Origin: Rhodococcus triatomae
GTDB lineage: Bacteria > Actinomycetota > Actinomycetes > Mycobacteriales > Mycobacteriaceae
Direction of reading: 5' to 3'
Assembly (NCBI RefSeq): GCF_014217785.1
Contig: NZ_CP048814.1
Coordinates: 4,030,001-4,094,000 of the forward strand
Length of the DNA: 64,000 nucleotides
Below are positions 39,008-47,329 of this stretch, in pieces. The number at the start of each line of letters is the position of its first letter. The first letter of the stretch is position 1. The position numbers and the translations under genes were made by a program. The notes beneath the pieces are model-generated. The model searched no databases and had not been told where the DNA came from. It was given only the letters and a program-made list of their open reading frames with translations.

Positions 39008-40455
39008 CAGCGGGGCCGAGTCCGAGCGGTTCGGTTCCCGCTGTCGTGATCGCGGCGCCCGCCTCGGGCAGCGGGAAGACCACGATCGCGACGGGGCTGA
39101 TGGGAGCGCTTCGGGCCACCGGCGTCGTCGTGGCGCCCTTCAAGGTCGGTCCCGACTACATCGATCCCGGCTATCACACCCTCGCGGCGGGTCGGCCCGG
39201 CCGAAATCTCGATCCCGTCATGGTGGGCCCGGAACGCATCGGGCCGCTGTTCCGCCACGGGGCCTCCGGGTCCGATCTCGCCGTGGTCGAAGGCGTGATG
39301 GGGCTGTTCGACGGACGGATCGACGCCGAGGCGACGGCTCCGGTGGCGCACGGCTCGACGGCGCACGTCGCGACCCTGCTCGGCGCGCCGGTGGTGCTCG
39401 TCGTGGACGCCCGCGGCCACAGCCAGTCGCTGGCGGCGCTGTTGCACGGATTCGCCACGTTCGACGCGAGCGTGCGGCTGGCCGGTGTCGTGCTCAACCG
39501 GGTGGGGAGTGCACGACACGAGCAGGTGCTGCGCCAGGCGTGCGAACGCGTCGGGCTCCCGGTGCTCGGCGTGGTGCCCCGGCTGGCGGAACTCGAGGTG
39601 CCCTCACGTCATCTGGGGCTGATCCCCGCCGCCGAGCACGGTCTGTCCGCCACTCGGGCGGTGGCCGCGATGACCGACCTCGCGACCCGCACGCTCGACA
39701 TCCCCGCGATCCGCGCGATCGCCTCCGCCGGCCCGGACGGGCCGGTCTGGGACCCCGCCGTCGAGGTGGCCGCCCACCCGGCGCGGGCGGCGACCGGCGG
39801 GCACACGACCCGCCCGGTCGTCGCCGTCGCGGGCGGACGCGCATTCACGTTCGGCTATGTCGAGCACCGGGAGCTGCTGGAAGCGGCGGGTGCCGAGGTG
39901 GTCGTATTCGATCCGGTGCACGACCGGCTTCCACCCGGCACCTCCGGGGTGGTCCTGCCCGGAGGTTTCCCCGAGGAGCACGCCGCCGACCTCGCCGCCA
40001 ACGACACCCTCCGCGGTCAACTCCGGGCCCATGCCGCGGCCGGAGGGCCGATCCACGCCGAATGCGCGGGCCTGCTCTACCTCACCGCGATGCTGGACGG
40101 TCACGCCATGAGTGGCGTCATCGACGTCGCCGCGCGTTTCGCGTCTCCGCTGACACTCGGCTACCGCGACGCGGTGGCGGTGGCCGACTCGTCGGTGTTT
40201 CCCGCGGGCACCCGGGTGGTGGGCCACGAGTTCCACCGCACCGCTCTCGACTCCCCGTCCGCCGTGGGATTCGACGCGGCGTGGGGCTGGCGCGGCGTGG
40301 ACGGCGCCCCGGTGCTCGAGGGGTTCGTCGGTGGGTCCGGGCACGCGGGCGTGCACGCGTCGTACCTGCACACCCATCCTGCGGGCCATCCGGAAGGGAT
40401 TCGGCGATTCGTCGACGCAGCCCGCGCCTGGGCGGCCGGGAGCGACCGGGAGTGA
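39004..40455 (+). CDS. cobB: Cobyrinic acid a,c-diamide synthase (hydrogenobyrinate amidase)
   Basis: This glutamine-dependent enzyme amidates the a and c side chains of the corrin ring. The 483-residue product has the ATP loop APASGSGKTTIATGL near residue 18, KVGPDYIDPGYH, and VEGVMGLFDG in the N-terminal half; the amidotransferase half has Cys in AECAGLLYL and the GHEFHRT histidine region. The start is GTG 39004 (GTGA overlap with cobO) or GTG 39001. The downstream gene overlaps by four bases. Confidence 0.94.
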   Translation: MTAGPSPSGSVPAVVIAAPASGSGKTTIATGLMGALRATGVVVAPFKVGPDYIDPGYHTLAAGRPGRNLDPVMVGPERIGPLFRHGASGSDLAVVEGVMGLFDGRIDAEATAPVAHGSTAHVATLLGAPVVLVVDARGHSQSLAALLHGFATFDASVRLAGVVLNRVGSARHEQVLRQACERVGLPVLGVVPRLAELEVPSRHLGLIPAAEHGLSATRAVAAMTDLATRTLDIPAIRAIASAGPDGPVWDPAVEVAAHPARAATGGHTTRPVVAVAGGRAFTFGYVEHRELLEAAGAEVVVFDPVHDRLPPGTSGVVLPGGFPEEHAADLAANDTLRGQLRAHAAAGGPIHAECAGLLYLTAMLDGHAMSGVIDVAARFASPLTLGYRDAVAVADSSVFPAGTRVVGHEFHRTALDSPSAVGFDAAWGWRGVDGAPVLEGFVGGSGHAGVHASYLHTHPAGHPEGIRRFVDAARAWAAGSDRE

Positions 40456-40844
40456 GGAAGGCGCCGGGAGTCGGCAAGGTGCCGGAGGGAATCTGGGTGG
40501 GGGTCGGAATACGTCCCGAGGCGAGTGCCGACGAGATCGAGGCGGCGCTCGGCATCCTCGACGGCACCGACGAGGTGCTCGGCATCGCCACCCTCGACCG
40601 CCGGGTCGACCACCCGGCCCTGGTCGAGGTGGCGCGGCGCCGGAGCGTGCCGATCCGCGGTTTCGCCGCCACCGACCTGGCCGCGGTGGCCGTTCCGACA
40701 CCGTCCGAACGGGTACGCGATGCCGTCGGATCGCCCGCCGTGGCCGAAGCCGCGGCGATCCTCGCCGCGGGCGGGGGGCCGCTCGTCGTTCCGAAACGGT
40801 CGTACCGTTCGGTGACCGTTGCGGCGGCCCGTAAAGTTTCCTGA
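40452..40844 (+). CDS. CobE/CbiG C-terminal-like cobalamin biosynthesis protein
   Basis: This 130-residue protein begins at a GTG overlapping the cobB stop. It has the CbiG_C/CobE pattern: GVGIRPEASADEIEAAL, then GIATLDRRVDHPALVEVARR, PIRGFAATDLAAVAVPTPSE, and the final AAAILAAGGGPLVVPKRS. CbiG opens the ring lactone in the anaerobic route; isolated CobE-like proteins support corrin synthesis in the aerobic route, but their activity is not settled. Coupled translation supports a role in the pathway. Confidence 0.78.
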   Translation: MRKAPGVGKVPEGIWVGVGIRPEASADEIEAALGILDGTDEVLGIATLDRRVDHPALVEVARRRSVPIRGFAATDLAAVAVPTPSERVRDAVGSPAVAEAAAILAAGGGPLVVPKRSYRSVTVAAARKVS

Positions 40845-40880
40845 GTTCGTGACGGTCGTGGAGTGGGAACGGGAGAGCAC

Positions 40881-42104
40881 GTGAGCGCTGCCTCAGGGGA
40901 GTCGAATTATCTGGTCGGTCTCGACCTGAACGGCCGACGTGTCGTCGTGGTCGGCGGCGGCTCCGTCGCGCAGCGCCGCCTGGGCCTGCTGGTGGCCTCG
41001 GGCGCGCGCGTGCACGTCGTGAGCCGCGAGGTGACGCCGGCGGTCGAGGGCATGGCCACGTCCGGCCAGATCACCGTCGAGGTCCGCGACTACCGGCCCG
41101 GTGACCTGGACGGTGCCTGGTACGCGATCGCGTGCACCGACGAACCGGAGACCAACGCCGCCGTCGTGGCCGAGGCCGAGGAGCGGCACGTCTTCTGCGT
41201 TCGCGCCGACAACGCGCGCGAAGGCACCGCGGTGACCCCTGCGAGCGCGAGCTACGACGGCCTGAGCATCGGCATCCTCGCCGGGGGAGCCCACCGCCGC
41301 TCCGCGGCCGTCCGCACCGCGGTACTCGAGGCACTGCAGTCCGGGGCCCTCAGCGACACCGACGAGCCTCCCGCGCCGGGTGTCGCGCTCGTCGGCGGCG
41401 GTCCCGGCGATCCCGACCTGATCACCGTGCGCGGCAGGCGACTGCTCGCCCGCGCCGACGTGGTCGTCGCCGACCGGCTGGCCCCGCCGGAACTGCTCGC
41501 CGAACTCGGACCCGACGTCGAGGTGATCGATGCCGCGAAGATCCCGTACGGGCGGGCAATGGCCCAGGAGGCCATCAACACCGCGCTGATCGAGGGCGCC
41601 CGGGCCGGAAAGTTCGTCGTCCGGCTCAAGGGCGGTGACCCGTACGTGTTCGGTCGCGGCTACGAGGAACTCGAGGCCTGCGCCGCGGCCGGTGTCCCGG
41701 TCACGGTCGTGCCGGGTATCACCAGCGCGATCTCGGTGCCGTCCGCGGCCGGGATCCCGGTCACCCACCGCGGCGTCACGCACGAGTTCGTGGTGGTCAG
41801 TGGCCACGTCGCGCCGGACCATCCGGATTCTCTCGTGGACTGGCCTGCGCTGGCTCGGCTCCGGGGAACTCTCGTGTTGCTCATGGCCGTCGAACGCATC
41901 GGCCTGTTCGCCGACGCCCTGGTGGCCGGAGGGCGGCCTCCCGAGACCCCGGTGACCGTCGTGCAGGAGGGCACCCTGCGCACACAGCGCACCGTCCGCG
42001 CCGATCTGGCGACCGTGGCGCAGCGCGTGCGTGACGAGGCGATCCGTCCTCCGGCGATCGTCGTCGTCGGTACCGTCGCGGGATTTTCCCGAGACGATGG
42101 GTAA
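40881..42104 (+). CDS. cobA: Bifunctional precorrin-2 dehydrogenase / uroporphyrinogen-III C-methyltransferase
   Basis: This CysG-like 407-residue fusion makes precorrin-2 from uroporphyrinogen III and oxidises it toward sirohydrochlorin. The N-terminal half (1-155) has the NAD motif VVVVGGGSVAQRRL. The C-terminal methyltransferase (165-407) has VALVGGGPGDPDLITVRG, VVRLKGGDPYVFGRG and the VVPGITSAISVPSAAGIPVTHR segments. GTG 40881 follows GGGAGAG. It feeds both siroheme for nitrite/sulfite reductases and cobalamin. The efpA gene starts 11 bases later. Confidence 0.92.
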   Translation: MSAASGESNYLVGLDLNGRRVVVVGGGSVAQRRLGLLVASGARVHVVSREVTPAVEGMATSGQITVEVRDYRPGDLDGAWYAIACTDEPETNAAVVAEAEERHVFCVRADNAREGTAVTPASASYDGLSIGILAGGAHRRSAAVRTAVLEALQSGALSDTDEPPAPGVALVGGGPGDPDLITVRGRRLLARADVVVADRLAPPELLAELGPDVEVIDAAKIPYGRAMAQEAINTALIEGARAGKFVVRLKGGDPYVFGRGYEELEACAAAGVPVTVVPGITSAISVPSAAGIPVTHRGVTHEFVVVSGHVAPDHPDSLVDWPALARLRGTLVLLMAVERIGLFADALVAGGRPPETPVTVVQEGTLRTQRTVRADLATVAQRVRDEAIRPPAIVVVGTVAGFSRDDG

Positions 42105-42115
42105 CGTGAACTCTC

Positions 42116-43624
42116 GTGTCTGATTCCCGAGCCGCGGACGCGGCCACCGAGAGCGCTGTCTCGCCCGCCCGGGCTGCCGCCACGAGTGTGATCGGCCTGG
42201 CGATCATCGTCCTCAGCGGCCTCCAGTTGATGGTGGTCCTCGACGGGACCGTGGCGAACCTCGCGCTGGCGCCCCTGCAGTCCGACCTGGGCCTCAGCGA
42301 CGCCGGCCGGAACTGGGTGCTGACCTCCTATGCCCTGGCCTTCGGTGGCCTGATGCTGCTCGGCGGCCGGCTCGGCGACGCCTTCGGGCGGAAGAAGATG
42401 TTCATCGGCGGGGTCGCGCTGTTCACCGTCGCCTCTCTGCTGTGCGGTCTCGCAATCAACGAGTTCACCCTGGTGGCTGCGCGTTTCCTGCAGGGTGTGG
42501 GCGCCGCGGTGGCGTCGCCGACCGCGCTCGCGCTGGTGGCGACCACGTTCGCCGCGGGACCGGCACGCAACCAGGCCATCGCGATCTTCGCCGCGATGAC
42601 GGGCGTGGGATCGATCGCGGGCCTGATTCTCGGCGGTGCCCTCACGGAGGTCTCCTGGCGACTGATCTTCCTCATCAACGTGCCGATCGGTATCGCGATC
42701 GTGGCGATGGCGGTCCGGGCGTTGCGGGAGACCTCGGCGCAGCGTCTCGTCCTCGACGTGCCGGGCGCGATCCTGGCCACCGGCGCGGCGACCCTGGTGG
42801 TGTTCGGCCTCAGCGAGGGGCCGGAACTCGGGTGGACGAGCCCCTTCGTCATCGGCTCCTTCGTCGTCGGCCTCGTGCTGTTCGCGGCCTTCCTGATCGT
42901 CGAGCGCGGAGCGGAGAATCCGCTGCTGCCGTTCTCGTTGTTCACCGACAAGAACCGGGTGGCGACGTTCGTGTCGATCTTCTTCGCCGGGGCGGTGATG
43001 TTCTCGCTCGCTGCGTTCGTCGCCCTCTTCGTGCAGGACATCCTCGGATACTCACCGCTCAATGCCGGTCTCGCGTTCGTGCCCTTCGCGTTCGGTCTGG
43101 GGACCGCGGCTGCGGTGGCCTCGAAACTGGTGGTGCGGATCCAGCCGCGCTGGCTGGTGGTTGCCGGGGCGATCATCATGATCGTGGGCCTGCTGTACGG
43201 TTCGACGCTCGACGGCTCGGCCACCTACCTCGCGAACCTGTTCGTGCCGATCATCGGCATCGGATTCGGTGTCGGCCTCGCGGTGGTCCCGCTGCCGCTG
43301 TGCGCGATCGCCGGTGTTCCGGAGACGGAGATCGGGCCGCTCGCGGCGATCGCCCAGGTGGCCCAGACCCTCGGCGGGCCGCTCGCGCTCGCCGTGATCG
43401 GTGCCATGGCCACGTCGCGGACCCTGTCGCTCGGGGGGACGTCGGGCGCGACGGTGGACATGACGGCGGCGCAGATCGTCGCCCTCGGCGAGGGCTACAC
43501 GTTCGCGCTCGTCGGGTGTGCGGTCTGCGCGGTGATCGCGGGTGTCGCGGCGCTCTTCATCCGGTTCACCCCGGAGCAGGTGGCGCAGGCTCAGGCCGCC
43601 GAGAAGGCTGCCCAGCAACTCTGA
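42116..43624 (+). CDS. efpA: EfpA-like MFS drug efflux transporter (DHA2 family)
   Basis: A 502-residue proton antiporter with 14 predicted transmembrane helices. Motif A-like GGRLGDAFGRKKMF follows helix 2 (about residues 82-95), and motif C-type glycines occur in GVGSIAGLILGGAL. The start is GTG with a weak ribosome site. The position after the siroheme/cobalamin gene is as in mycobacteria, where EfpA is an essential exporter. Its stop lies in the first copy of a 26-base tandem array. Confidence 0.88.
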   Translation: MSDSRAADAATESAVSPARAAATSVIGLAIIVLSGLQLMVVLDGTVANLALAPLQSDLGLSDAGRNWVLTSYALAFGGLMLLGGRLGDAFGRKKMFIGGVALFTVASLLCGLAINEFTLVAARFLQGVGAAVASPTALALVATTFAAGPARNQAIAIFAAMTGVGSIAGLILGGALTEVSWRLIFLINVPIGIAIVAMAVRALRETSAQRLVLDVPGAILATGAATLVVFGLSEGPELGWTSPFVIGSFVVGLVLFAAFLIVERGAENPLLPFSLFTDKNRVATFVSIFFAGAVMFSLAAFVALFVQDILGYSPLNAGLAFVPFAFGLGTAAAVASKLVVRIQPRWLVVAGAIIMIVGLLYGSTLDGSATYLANLFVPIIGIGFGVGLAVVPLPLCAIAGVPETEIGPLAAIAQVAQTLGGPLALAVIGAMATSRTLSLGGTSGATVDMTAAQIVALGEGYTFALVGCAVCAVIAGVAALFIRFTPEQVAQAQAAEKAAQQL

Positions 43625-43747
43625 CGACGGCGGTCGTCCGTGGACTCTGACGACGGCGGTCGTCTGTGGACTCTGACGACGGCGGTCGTCTGTGGACTCT
43701 GACGACGGCGGTCGTCTGTGGACTCTGACGGCGGCCGTCGTCCGGGG
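43618..43747 (+). repeat. Five tandem copies of a 26-base repeat beginning at the efpA stop
   Basis: Units of 26 bases start at 43618, 43644, 43670, 43696 and 43722. Each starts ACTCTGACGACGGCGGTCGTC followed by TGTGG or CGTGG; copies 1-4 are almost identical and copy 5 is degenerate. Each unit holds the dyad GACGAC-N4-GTCGTC, so the transcript could form a row of small hairpins. The first unit contains the efpA stop codon (TGA 43622-43624). Confidence 0.95.
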
Positions 43748-43781
43748 CACCGATTCGAGCCCGCCCGGACGTGGGTCGAAA

Positions 43782-43799
43782 GTCCCTTTCCCAAGGGAC
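43782..43799. terminator. Hairpin between efpA and nsrR
   Basis: GTCCCTT (43782-43788) and AAGGGAC (43793-43799) make a perfect seven-base stem with a four-base loop. It could be the efpA terminator or an operator upstream of nsrR. No T-tract follows. Confidence 0.45.
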
Positions 43800-43901
43800 G
43801 TTCAGGCATCACTGCAGGTGGAAAAACCGCACGTCGGAGCGTAATCGAGAGCACTCCCGGGAAAGGCGCATCCGCGGTGCGGAATAAGTAGCTTCGGCGC
43901 C

Positions 43902-44354
43902 ATGCAGCTTTCACGGTTCACCGATCTCGGACTGCGGGCGTTGATGCGCCTGGCCGTCAGCGCCGAGGCCGACGCGCGCGTGACGACCCGCCTGATCTCC
44001 AGGCAGGTCAATGCCTCCGAGCATCACGTCGCGAAGGCGGTGACCCGGCTCGTCGAACTCGGTCTCGTCGAATCCCACCGGGGGCGGGGCGGGGGCTTGT
44101 TCATCACCGAGGCCGGCCGCACCGTCTCCGTCGGATGGCTCGTGCGACGCCTGGAAGGCGACCGGGAGGTCGTCCGCTGCGAGGGCGAGCATCCCTGCCC
44201 GCTGGCGGGTGCGTGCCGGCTCCGCCGCGCGCTGGCCGACGCGCAGGAGGCGTTCCATCGCGAACTCGACCGCTACACACTCGCGGAACTCGTCACCTCG
44301 TCGACTGTCGATCTGCTGCATCTGTTCGCCGATTCCCGGCGAGCGGCGACCTGA
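43902..44354 (+). CDS. nsrR: NsrR-type nitric-oxide-sensing repressor (Rrf2 family)
   Basis: This 150-residue winged-helix regulator starts MQLSRFTDLGLRALMRLAV, the standard NsrR N-terminus. HHVAKAVTRLVELGLVESHRGRGGGL is the recognition helix and wing. Cluster cysteines are Cys93, Cys99 and Cys105, the same spacing and numbering as Streptomyces NsrR. The iron-sulfur cluster reacts with NO and repression is lifted. The next gene is hmp, the classic NsrR target. Confidence 0.93.
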   Translation: MQLSRFTDLGLRALMRLAVSAEADARVTTRLISRQVNASEHHVAKAVTRLVELGLVESHRGRGGGLFITEAGRTVSVGWLVRRLEGDREVVRCEGEHPCPLAGACRLRRALADAQEAFHRELDRYTLAELVTSSTVDLLHLFADSRRAAT

Positions 44355-44370
44355 TCCCGGCCCGGTCCCG

Positions 44371-44404
44371 ACCCAGTCCGGTCCTGAACCCAGTCCAGTC
44401 CTGA
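44371..44404 (+). repeat. Two tandem 17-base repeats in the hmp leader
   Basis: ACCCAGTCCGGTCCTGA (44371-44387) is followed at once by ACCCAGTCCAGTCCTGA (44388-44404), one base different, and partly degenerate related words lie on both sides. They sit between nsrR and hmp, 27 bases upstream of the hmp start. Confidence 0.85.
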
Positions 44405-44430
44405 ACACAGCCCACACACGAAGGACAGTC

Positions 44431-45786
44431 ATGAGCGCCACAGCCACCACAGTTCTCACCGTCAAGCCGGAACTCGAACCCGAGCACGCCGAGATCGTGC
44501 GGGCCACGCTGCCCCTCGTCGGCGCGAACGTCGACGAGATCACCCGGGTCTTCTACCGGACACTCTTCGCCCACCACCCGAGTCTCATCCGGGATCTGTT
44601 CAACCGCGGCAATCAGGCGCAGGGCGCGCAGCAGCGTGCCCTCGCCGCGTCGATCGCGACGTTCGCGACACATCTGGTGGATCCGGACCTCCCGAACCCC
44701 GCGGATCTGCTGTCCCGGATCGGCCACAAGCACGCTTCCCTCGGCATCACCGAGGACCAGTACCAGGTCGTGCACGACACTCTCTTCTCGGCCATCGTCG
44801 AAGTCCTGGGCGCCGACGTCGTCACCGCGGATGTCGCCGCAGCCTGGGACCGCGTCTACTGGTTGATGGCGCAGACTCTGGTGGCGTTCGAGAGGGGGCT
44901 GTACGAGGAGGCGGGGGTGCCGGACGGGGACGTCTTCCGCCGGGCCCGGGTGGTGGGGCGGGTCGATGACCGGGTGGTGGGGCGGGTCGATGACCGGGTG
45001 GTGGGGCGGGTCGATGACCGGGTGGTGGGGCGGGTCGATGACACAGTGGTGGGGCGGGTCGAAAATACTGTGGTGGGGCGGGTCGACGGCGCGGATGTCG
45101 TGGTCTTCGTCGTCGAATCCACCGACCCCGGCGCGCCGCTCCCCGCGTTCCGCCCGGGGCAGTACGTGTCCGTCGGCGTGGTGCTGGGCGACGGGGCCCG
45201 GCAACTGCGCCAGTACAGCCTCGTCGGGGCGCCCGCGGCCGGCCGACTGTCGTTCGCGGTCCGCCGCGTCGATCCGGTGGGCGACCATCCCGCCGGAGAG
45301 GTCTCCACGTGGCTGCACCGCAACGTCCAGATCGGTGACGAGATCGATGTGACCCTGCCTTTCGGTGACCTCACGATCGACACCGAGGCGACCACTCCGC
45401 TCGTACTGATCTCCGCGGGCATCGGCGACACCCCGATGATCGGCATCCTCGACCATCTGGCGACGCACTCTCCGGCTCGACCGACGCTGGTGCTGCACGC
45501 GGATCGGTCCCCGGCCACACATCCGCTGCGCACCGACATGCACTCGCTGGTGGGCAGTCTGGAGAACGGTTCCCTCGACGTCTGGTACGAGACCGATGCG
45601 GGCGACGCGCGCGCGGGAAGGATGGATCTGTCCCAGGTCGAACTACCGGAGGAGGCGGACGTCTACCTGTGTGGGGGAAACGGGTTCCTCCACGCGGTGC
45701 GGGAGCAGCTCCGTGCGGCCGGGGTCCCGGCGGAGAAGGTCCACTTCGAGCTGTTCTCACCCAACGACTGGTTGCTCGACGCCTGA
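44431..45786 (+). CDS. hmp: Flavohaemoglobin (nitric oxide dioxygenase) with repeat insertion in the hinge
   Basis: This converts NO and O2 to nitrate using NAD(P)H. The 451-residue product starts at ATG with AAGGACAG upstream. The globin domain (about 1-160) has the distal Tyr in VFYRTLFAHHP and proximal His in IGHKHASLG. The FAD barrel (about 215-330) has RQYSLVGAP, and the NAD domain has ISAGIGDTPM and YLCGGNGFLHAVREQL, ending FELFSP. Between them, residues 174-219 are about six copies of VVGRVDDR; the last copy is the natural first strand of the FAD domain. Expression should depend on NsrR upstream. Confidence 0.93.
   Translation: MSATATTVLTVKPELEPEHAEIVRATLPLVGANVDEITRVFYRTLFAHHPSLIRDLFNRGNQAQGAQQRALAASIATFATHLVDPDLPNPADLLSRIGHKHASLGITEDQYQVVHDTLFSAIVEVLGADVVTADVAAAWDRVYWLMAQTLVAFERGLYEEAGVPDGDVFRRARVVGRVDDRVVGRVDDRVVGRVDDRVVGRVDDTVVGRVENTVVGRVDGADVVVFVVESTDPGAPLPAFRPGQYVSVGVVLGDGARQLRQYSLVGAPAAGRLSFAVRRVDPVGDHPAGEVSTWLHRNVQIGDEIDVTLPFGDLTIDTEATTPLVLISAGIGDTPMIGILDHLATHSPARPTLVLHADRSPATHPLRTDMHSLVGSLENGSLDVWYETDAGDARAGRMDLSQVELPEEADVYLCGGNGFLHAVREQLRAAGVPAEKVHFELFSPNDWLLDA
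44950..45087 (+). repeat. In-frame 24-base tandem repeat inside hmp
   Basis: GTGGTGGGGCGGGTCGATGA plus four bases is repeated from 44950 in exact 24-base steps: copies 1-3 are identical, copy 4 ends ACACA, copy 5 GAAAATACT, and copy 6 (45070-45087) merges into unique sequence. It starts exactly on a codon boundary and codes VVGRVDDR per unit. Confidence 0.98.
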
Positions 45787-45800
45787 GCTACCGGACCGAT

Positions 45801-46445
45801 CTACCCGTGTTCGAGGAGCTCCCGCAACCGGATCAGGCCCTCACGCCAGAAGAGGCGGGATTCCTCGCACGCGTCGCCGTCGGCGAGCAGGTCGTGTCGG
45901 AGCGACACCCGGCTCGCCGACGCGCCGCACGCGTCGAACACGGCGTGTACGCGGGTGGTGCCGTCTCCCCAGTCGAAGTCGATCGTCTTCCACGGCTCGG
46001 CCCGGCGTTCGCGTAGTTCGTCCACCGGCATCCAGCGGGCCCGCTGCGCCGGATCCGCGACGGCGGCGTACAACGTCGCGACCGGGGCCTCGATGGTCCG
46101 TGACGCCGTCGCGGTGAATGTCTCGGCGTGCTGCCCGGGGGCGCGGAGGCCGCGGACCCGTTCGTAGCTGCCGGCAACGGCCTGGGCACCCCACGCCAGC
46201 GGGTCGAGATCGGTCTGATGTGCCACCCAGCGGGCGATCTCGCGGTGGGTGTGATCCCGGGCTCCCCACCGGTCGAGTGCGGCGAACCACTGATCCCAGC
46301 CGCGCCCGGTCTGGTGTCTGATCGCCTCGTCGGTGGTCGCCAGGCCGGGAGTCGCCGGTGCGAGGTGAGCCGATTCGGCGGGGGTTCGGCCGGCACCGGT
46401 CCGTGGTGCGTCGGCGACGCTGTCGTTTCTCGCGCTCGTGTTCAT
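45801..46445 (-). CDS. DUF4287 / SRPBCC-domain protein
   Basis: This 214-residue protein has an N-terminal disordered stretch, a DUF4287-like segment (about 39-100: TDEAIRHQTGRGWDQWFAAL and IARWVAHQ) and a C-terminal SRPBCC/AHSA1-like lipid-binding fold (about 108-214: TIEAPVATLYAAVADPAQRARW). Such proteins may bind small hydrophobic ligands; function unknown. The ATG has a GGAGGAG ribosome site. An inverted repeat sits just upstream of that site. It is convergent with hmp. Confidence 0.75.
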   Translation of the reverse strand: MNTSARNDSVADAPRTGAGRTPAESAHLAPATPGLATTDEAIRHQTGRGWDQWFAALDRWGARDHTHREIARWVAHQTDLDPLAWGAQAVAGSYERVRGLRAPGQHAETFTATASRTIEAPVATLYAAVADPAQRARWMPVDELRERRAEPWKTIDFDWGDGTTRVHAVFDACGASASRVSLRHDLLADGDACEESRLFWREGLIRLRELLEHG

Positions 46446-46458
46446 CGCGCACTCCTCC

Positions 46459-46473
46459 GGTAGGGCCCCTACC
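46459..46473 (-). promoter_or_regulatory. Inverted repeat upstream of the DUF4287 gene
   Basis: GGTAGGG (46459-46465) and CCCTACC (46467-46473) form a perfect seven-base dyad around one base, directly upstream of the GGAGGAG ribosome site of the minus-strand gene. It could bind a regulator or fold in the mRNA to limit ribosome access. Confidence 0.4.
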
Positions 46474-46525
46474 TGCGCGATCGTAGCAGAATGTGAGGTA
46501 TGTCACCGACTCCGTGGTCGAGGTG

Positions 46526-47278
46526 TCAGTCGGTGAGGATCACCAGTTCCTCTGCCGAGGGAACCTCCACCCGCAGCCCGGCCTTCGCGGCGACACGGGC
46601 CACGCCACGCACATCCGTGGGTTCGGCCCGCGAGATCGTCAGAGCGCGGGCGAGTAACCCCTTGTGGTGCTTGTTGAAGTGACTGACGACCGTGCGGGTT
46701 CCGTCCGGCCGTTCGGTGAGCACGGTGGCGGTGACCGCCCCGGGGACCGGCCCCAGATCCTGATAGACGCCGGAGCGGAGGTCGACCACGAGGCCGTCGG
46801 CGGCGTCCGCCGTCAGTGCCGGGGTGAGCTCCCGCTTCCAGACCGAGCGCAGCGTGCCGAGCCCGGGGAGCTTGGAACCTCCGGACAGCCGGTAGGCCGG
46901 GATCAGGTCACCGGCTCGTACCGCCCCGAACAGGGCGGAACCCATGCCCAGCCGGGCCAGCGCCTTCGAGCGCTGCGCCTTCGTGAACGCGCGCGCGTCG
47001 AGGGCGTCGAAGAGCACCCCGGTGTACCGCTCGAGCGCGGGGCGGGTGGGGGAGACCCACAGCTTCGCGTTGCGGGCGATCTCGTCGGCCTGGGTGGGGC
47101 CGAGCCCGAGCGCCCGGTAGGACTCCTCGGGGTCGGCCGCGAGATCGACCAGCGTCTGTACCAGCAGTTCGCGGGTCTCGGTCAGTTGCGGCATCGACAG
47201 CTCACCGAGGTCGAGTGGGGCGTCGGTTCCGCCGTCGGACTTGGTTTCGGAGGGAGGCAGCAGCACCAGCACGATCAT
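46526..47278 (-). CDS. yaaA: Peroxide stress protein YaaA (UPF0246)
   Basis: This 250-residue protein starts MIVLVLLPPSETKS and has YTGVLFDALDARAFTKAQ, YRLSGGSKLPGLGTL and VVSHFNKHHKGLLARAL, all marks of the UPF0246/YaaA family. E. coli YaaA lowers free iron and DNA damage during peroxide stress by an unknown activity; the cysteine-free sequence here offers no catalytic hint. It is divergent from proS with only 51 bases between starts. Confidence 0.9.
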   Translation of the reverse strand: MIVLVLLPPSETKSDGGTDAPLDLGELSMPQLTETRELLVQTLVDLAADPEESYRALGLGPTQADEIARNAKLWVSPTRPALERYTGVLFDALDARAFTKAQRSKALARLGMGSALFGAVRAGDLIPAYRLSGGSKLPGLGTLRSVWKRELTPALTADAADGLVVDLRSGVYQDLGPVPGAVTATVLTERPDGTRTVVSHFNKHHKGLLARALTISRAEPTDVRGVARVAAKAGLRVEVPSAEELVILTD

Positions 47279-47329
47279 CGACCCTACCGCCGCAGGTGAA
47301 CGCCCTTCCTGCAGCTATCCTCGGTAGCC

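Noticed and set aside
43618-43747. CRISPR array
   Set aside because: The 26-base units are directly adjacent with no spacers, so this is a simple tandem array.
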